A stretch of 64,000 nt of DNA from Pseudonocardia oceani (GTDB lineage: Bacteria; Actinomycetota; Actinomycetes; Mycobacteriales; Pseudonocardiaceae), in NCBI RefSeq assembly GCF_019263585.2, contig NZ_JADQDF010000001.1, positions 5,958,501 through 6,022,500 of the forward strand, given 5' to 3'. A program made the translations under genes and the position numbers. Positions 61,052 through 64,000 of this stretch are shown piece by piece; positions within the stretch are counted from its first letter, which is position 1, and every line of letters begins with the position of its first letter. Below the pieces are notes generated by a model. The model was given only the letters and a program-made list of their open reading frames with translations, was not told where the DNA came from and ran no database searches.

Positions 61052-61677
61052 CCGGCGTGCTCGACACGGGAACCGTCACCGGCACGGCCGGTGCGGAGGG
61101 CCGCGCGCTCGCCGAGCGCGAGCTGCAGGACCACGTGCGCCGCCTCGACGAGGCGCTGCCGGTGCTGCGCGCCGCCGTGCCGCGGTTGGCCCGCTGGGGC
61201 GAGGTGCTGGCCGAGCGCCTCGGCGGGGGCGCACGGTTGCTCGTCGGCGGCAACGGCGGCAGCGCCGCCGAGGCCCAGCACCTCACCGCCGAGCTCGTCG
61301 GGCGCTTCGACCGCGAGCGCAGCCCGGTGTCGGCGCTGGCCCTGCACGCCGAGACCTCGACGCTCACCGCCGTCGGCAACGACTACGGCTACACCGAGGT
61401 CTACGCCCGCCAGGTCCGCGCCCACGCCCGCGAGGGCGACGTCGTGCTTCTGCTGTCCACCAGCGGCGCCAGCGAGAACCTGCTGGCCGCCGCGCGCGCC
61501 GGGCACGACCGCGGCGCCGACGTGTGGGCGCTCACCGGCCCCCGCCCCAACCCGCTGGCCCGTCTCAGCCACGACGCCGTGTGCTTGGCGGGGGACACCG
61601 CGACCGTGCAGGAGGGCCACCTCGTGGCCCTGCACATGGTGTGCCGGGCGTTCGAGGCGGCGTTCGCGCGGCGGTAG
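61048..61677 (+). CDS. gmhA: SIS domain phosphoheptose isomerase (GmhA-like)
   Basis: 209 aa. LLVGGNGGSAAEAQHLTAELVGRFDRERSP is close to the GmhA active-site loop (with its catalytic Glu), LSTSGASENLLAAARAG is the SIS phosphate loop, and VQEGHLVALHMVCRAFE carries the second catalytic His. It converts sedoheptulose 7-phosphate to D-glycero-D-manno-heptose 7-phosphate, the substrate of HldE. Located 18 kb from hldE and gmhB. GTG start overlaps the DUF4267 stop. DiaA-like SIS proteins are an alternative, though the GGSAAEAQH loop favours GmhA. Confidence 0.82.
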   Translation: MTGVLDTGTVTGTAGAEGRALAERELQDHVRRLDEALPVLRAAVPRLARWGEVLAERLGGGARLLVGGNGGSAAEAQHLTAELVGRFDRERSPVSALALHAETSTLTAVGNDYGYTEVYARQVRAHAREGDVVLLLSTSGASENLLAAARAGHDRGADVWALTGPRPNPLARLSHDAVCLAGDTATVQEGHLVALHMVCRAFEAAFARR

Positions 61678-61712
61678 GCCGGGTTCCCCCTGTCCGGTGC
61701 CTCACCGCAGGT

Positions 61713-61736
61713 GTGTCGCGGCGGTCGGCCGGGTAG
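61713..61736 (+). promoter_or_regulatory. Sigma-B-like promoter for the holin-like/DUF3618 operon
   Basis: GTGT (61713-61716), 14 nt, GGGTAG (61731-61736), 9 nt to the ATG at 61746. Confidence 0.6.
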
Positions 61737-61745
61737 CCGGGTCCC

Positions 61746-62183
61746 ATGACCGCTGACACCACGAACGACCCCCGGGCGCAGGCCGCGCCACCGGGTCCCT
61801 CCGACCTCTCGACCGGTGATCTGGTCACCCGCCTCGCCGGACAGGTGAGCGAGCTCGTGCGCGGCGAGCTGGAGCTCGCCCGGACCGAGCTGGCGAACAA
61901 GGGCAAGCGCGCCGGAGCGGGCGCGGGCCTCGCCGGTGCGGGCGGTGTGGTCGCGCTCTACGGCGGTGGCGCGCTCGTCGCGGCTGCCGTCGCCGGCGTG
62001 GCGACCGTGCTCGACGTGTGGCTCGCCGCGCTCGTCGTCGGCATCGTGCTGCTCGTCGTCGCCGGCGTGCTGGCGCTGCTGGGCCGCAGCCAGATCCGCA
62101 AGGCGCTGCCCCCGGTGCCGGAGAAGGCCGTCGACAACGTCGGCCGCGACGTCGACGCCGTGAAGCAGGCGGTGCACCGATGA
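61746..62183 (+). CDS. Phage holin family protein (actinobacterial superfamily III holin-like)
   Basis: 145 aa. A helical N-terminus (LSTGDLVTRLAGQVSELVRGELELARTEL) leads to two membrane segments, GVVALYGGGALVAAAVAGVA and LAALVVGIVLLVVAGVLALLG, and a polar tail. This layout is DUF1469, called phage holin superfamily III by analogy, but it is a chromosomal envelope protein usually beside DUF3618. Overlaps the next gene by 4 nt. Leaderless, stress-type promoter. Confidence 0.85.
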   Translation: MTADTTNDPRAQAAPPGPSDLSTGDLVTRLAGQVSELVRGELELARTELANKGKRAGAGAGLAGAGGVVALYGGGALVAAAVAGVATVLDVWLAALVVGIVLLVVAGVLALLGRSQIRKALPPVPEKAVDNVGRDVDAVKQAVHR

Positions 62184-62551
62184 GCCACGCCGCCGGTGGG
62201 ACCGCCGGGGACACACCGGTCGACCCGAAGCGCCCCGTCGTCGACGGCCGCGCCGAGGAGCGCTCCACCCCCGAGCTCCGCGCCGACCTCGACGAGCTGC
62301 GCGCCGACCTCGGCGAGACCGTCGAGGAGCTGGCCCACCGCGTCGACGTCCCGGCACGGGTGAAGGAGCGTCGCGACGAGACCGTCGCCGTGGTCAGGGA
62401 GCGCGCCGGGCAGGCGCGGGCGGTCGTCGACGACAAGGCGCCCGCGGTGGGCGCGCTGATCCGCGACCGCCCGGCCGTCGCGGCCGGCGGCGCCGCGGCG
62501 TTCCTCGTCGTGCTGCTGCTGATCCTGCGCTCCGGCCGGCGGAACCGGTGA
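62180..62551 (+). CDS. DUF3618 domain protein
   Basis: 123 aa. STPELRADLDELRADLGETVEELAHRVDVPARVKERRDE is the DUF3618 core (long amphipathic helix), followed by RDRPAVAAGGAAAFLVVLLLILRS, a single membrane helix with a basic tail. Such proteins pair with the holin-like protein and are thought to be envelope-stress associated. ATG overlaps the previous stop. Confidence 0.85.
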   Translation: MSHAAGGTAGDTPVDPKRPVVDGRAEERSTPELRADLDELRADLGETVEELAHRVDVPARVKERRDETVAVVRERAGQARAVVDDKAPAVGALIRDRPAVAAGGAAAFLVVLLLILRSGRRNR

Positions 62552-62757
62552 GCCGTGCGTCGCGCCCGCGCCGGATCGTGCTCGGCGCCGTGGCCGCCGC
62601 CGCGCTCGTGCTCACCGGCGCCGGCTCGTGCGACGGCGGCCCGGGGGTCCCCGAGCAGGGCGAGCAGGGCGACGGCTTCGGCAACGGCGGCGACGCCGGC
62701 GACGAGACCGCGCCCGGCGAGGGTGGCGCGGGCGACGAGGTCGGCGGGGGCGGCTGA
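62548..62757 (+). CDS. Small secreted or lipoprotein-like Gly/Asp/Glu-rich protein
   Basis: 69 aa. Signal-peptide-like start (RRIVLGAVAAAALVLTGAGSC) with a Cys in an imperfect lipobox (AGSC), then an acidic Gly-rich disordered tail ending GGGG. It may be a tiny lipoprotein anchored outside the membrane. GTG overlaps the DUF3618 stop, so it belongs to the same operon. No known family. Confidence 0.5.
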   Translation: MSRASRPRRIVLGAVAAAALVLTGAGSCDGGPGVPEQGEQGDGFGNGGDAGDETAPGEGGAGDEVGGGG

Positions 62758-62785
62758 CGCCGCACCCCGGACAGGCGGGCGCGGA

Positions 62786-62824
62786 ACACGGCCCCCGTGC
62801 ACCTCGGGTGCACGGGGGCCGTGT
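62786..62824. terminator. Strong hairpin between convergent operons
   Basis: Perfect 18-bp stem: ACACGGCCCCCGTGCACC (62786-62803), loop TCG, and its complement (62807-62824), continuing with further pairing after a 2-nt bulge. It lies in the 100-nt gap between the acidic small gene and the haem-oxygenase-like gene. Confidence 0.9.
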
Positions 62825-62857
62825 GTTCCACGGTATCCCCGCCGGTGGACGACCGGG

Positions 62858-63883
62858 TCAGGCCGCGGGGGCCTCGGGCATCCCGGGCAGCGGCACGCGC
62901 AGCGCGCCGTGTCCGGCGGTCCAGCTCTCCAGGAGGAGCTCGTCGGTGCGGTCGGCGAGCAGGCACGACGCCCGGATGCCGAACACGACGTCGGCGGCGA
63001 GCTCCGGCTCCGCCGCCACCATCGGGGCGACGACCCCGCGCCGCACGAGCTGCTCGTGCACCGCGTCGGCCTCCACGTGCTCGGAGTAGAACTCGACGGC
63101 GGCGTCGGGCAGGCCGAGGCGGCGCATGGCGCGCACCAGGCGGTCCGAACCCGGCGACGACGTCAGCTCGACGGTCGCGAACTGCCCGACCAGCGCACCG
63201 CGCAGCCGCCGGTGCAGCCCGCACAGCGACATGAGGTTGACCTCGGCCAGCACCGGCGCCGGAACGGCGTCGAGGTAGGCGCCGTAGCGGTCGTCGAGCC
63301 CGAGCGAGGCCATCATGTCGGCGAACAGCCGGGCGTGCATGCGCACCGGGTCGCCCGCGCCGTACTCGTCGTGCTCGACGGTCACCAGCGCCGCCTTGAC
63401 CTCGCCGTCCAGCCGCGGGATCACCCACGCCTGCGGGTCGGCCTCCTTCAGGTGGTAGAGCGAGCGGTGCACGACGTACTCGCGCACCTGCCACTCCTCG
63501 CCGTCGCGGCGCAGGTGGTGCGAGACGCCGTGGGCCGTCACCGGCTCCACGAGCAGGCCGGCGAGGACCTCGTCGAGGTCGCTGCCGTCCGACGCCGGGA
63601 CCGCGGCGCGCAGCGCGTCGAGGAACACCCGCTCCATCGCGCGGCGCAGGCCGAGCACGGAGGGGTCCCACTCGAGATCGTCGGCGGCAGGGTCGTCGGA
63701 CACGCCGTCGAAGCCGCGGTAGTGCAGCTCGTAGGCGCAGTACAGGGCCAGCTGGAGGTCCTCGCCGAACGGGTCGGCGCCGTCGACGACGGCGGGGTCC
63801 AGCGTGGACGGTCCGGCGCCGCCGCGCAGCACCGCGAGCAGGGCGTCGCCGATCGGGCCGCGGGAGGAGGGCAGCTCAGGCAC
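62858..63883 (-). CDS. Iron-containing redox enzyme family protein (haem-oxygenase-like di-iron fold)
   Basis: 341 aa. LYCAYELHYRGFDG, VREYVVHRSLYHLKEADPQ, HDEYGAGDPVRMHARLFADMM (Glu, His ligands) and YSEHVEADAVHEQLV are the ligand-bearing helices of haem-oxygenase-like diiron oxidases (HDO). Members perform N-oxygenation or C-C cleavage; no substrate can be named. The GTG start lies 8 nt inside the end of the upstream CDGSH gene, so the pair is cotranscribed and the Fe-S protein is probably its electron donor (inference). Confidence 0.8.
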   Translation of the reverse strand: MPELPSSRGPIGDALLAVLRGGAGPSTLDPAVVDGADPFGEDLQLALYCAYELHYRGFDGVSDDPAADDLEWDPSVLGLRRAMERVFLDALRAAVPASDGSDLDEVLAGLLVEPVTAHGVSHHLRRDGEEWQVREYVVHRSLYHLKEADPQAWVIPRLDGEVKAALVTVEHDEYGAGDPVRMHARLFADMMASLGLDDRYGAYLDAVPAPVLAEVNLMSLCGLHRRLRGALVGQFATVELTSSPGSDRLVRAMRRLGLPDAAVEFYSEHVEADAVHEQLVRRGVVAPMVAAEPELAADVVFGIRASCLLADRTDELLLESWTAGHGALRVPLPGMPEAPAA

Positions 63884-64000
63884 GCCCGGCCTCCCCCTCG
63901 TCGCGGACCCTCTCGTCGCGGACCTTGCGCCGGTGACTGGTGTCGCAGAACGGGGGGCGCCGGGTGCGCCGGCACAGGCACAGCGCGGAGACGGGGCGTT
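63876..64000 (-). CDS. CDGSH iron-sulfur domain protein (partial)
   Basis: The C-terminal 40 codons are visible; the N-terminus is beyond the window end. RPVSALCLCRRTRRPPFCDTSHRR gives the CDGSH pattern C-x-C-x8-C-x3-H (one short of many, with CDTSH in place of CDGSH), binding a 2Fe-2S cluster with three Cys and one His. The tail is Arg/Glu-rich. It overlaps the haem-oxygenase-like gene by 8 nt. Confidence 0.75.
   Translation of the reverse strand, partial: RPVSALCLCRRTRRPPFCDTSHRRKVRDERVRDEGEAGRA

Noticed and set aside
61746-62183. Prophage signal from the phage holin family protein
   Set aside because: The family is a common chromosomal membrane protein paired with DUF3618; no phage genes or integrase are near.

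Overview
The window is chromosomal DNA of a very high-GC actinomycete (well above 70% G+C by eye, GTG starts common, many 1-4 nt gene overlaps). Gene content fits the Pseudonocardiales, probably Pseudonocardia (inference): an F420-type LLM oxidoreductase, a DDN-like reductase, UdgX, an MptB-like mannosyltransferase, a DesA3-type desaturase with its reductase, ANTAR and DUF2795/DUF3140/DUF3618 proteins. I see no rRNA, tRNA, CRISPR array, transposase or prophage.

Layout. 1-6.4 kb: TetR/hydrolase pair, small redox and membrane genes, a decayed mycothiol-isomerase-type gene. 6.8-10.5 kb: ferredoxin reductase, fatty acid desaturase and an ammonia-lyase-like protein lacking the MIO tripeptide. 10.6-20.5 kb: spore-photoproduct-lyase family enzyme, OhrR, an acidic Ca-binding-like protein behind a Shine-Dalgarno-masking hairpin, two pseudogenes, small DUF proteins, MptB. 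20.5-29.3 kb: Clp ATPase, SurE, PfkB kinase, CinA domain, ALDH, UdgX, ADH. 29.3-42.6 kb: a heptose/glycan island with GmhB, bifunctional HldE, a second RfaE-type kinase, four GT9 heptosyltransferase-like proteins, three other glycosyltransferases, a BON-methyltransferase fusion and SDRs; a GmhA-type isomerase lies apart at 61.0 kb. 42.6-49 kb: oxidoreductases, then a minus-strand block of sigma-factor partner-switching genes (PAS-PP2C-HATPase-STAS fusion, two STAS proteins) and a GAF-ANTAR protein. 49-64 kb: isolated ctaD divergent from phosphoketolase-acetate kinase, amino acid permease, MBL hydrolase, topoisomerase IB, FUSC and YihY membrane proteins, a DUF3618 membrane operon, a haem-oxygenase-like enzyme and a truncated CDGSH protein.

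The signal that ties the window together is a promoter motif. At least 18 sites read G-N-N-T, 14-16 bases, then GGGTA(C/G/T/A) or a close variant. Thirteen start codons sit exactly 9 nt after a GGGTA hexamer, one 9 nt after GGGCAC and one 10 nt after GGGTAC. This matches the known Streptomyces sigma-B / mycobacterial sigma-F type of stress promoter and implies leaderless transcripts. The partner-switching genes at 45.4-48.3 kb are of the kind that control such sigma factors, so much of the window looks like part of a general-stress regulon (inference). No sigma factor gene is in the window.
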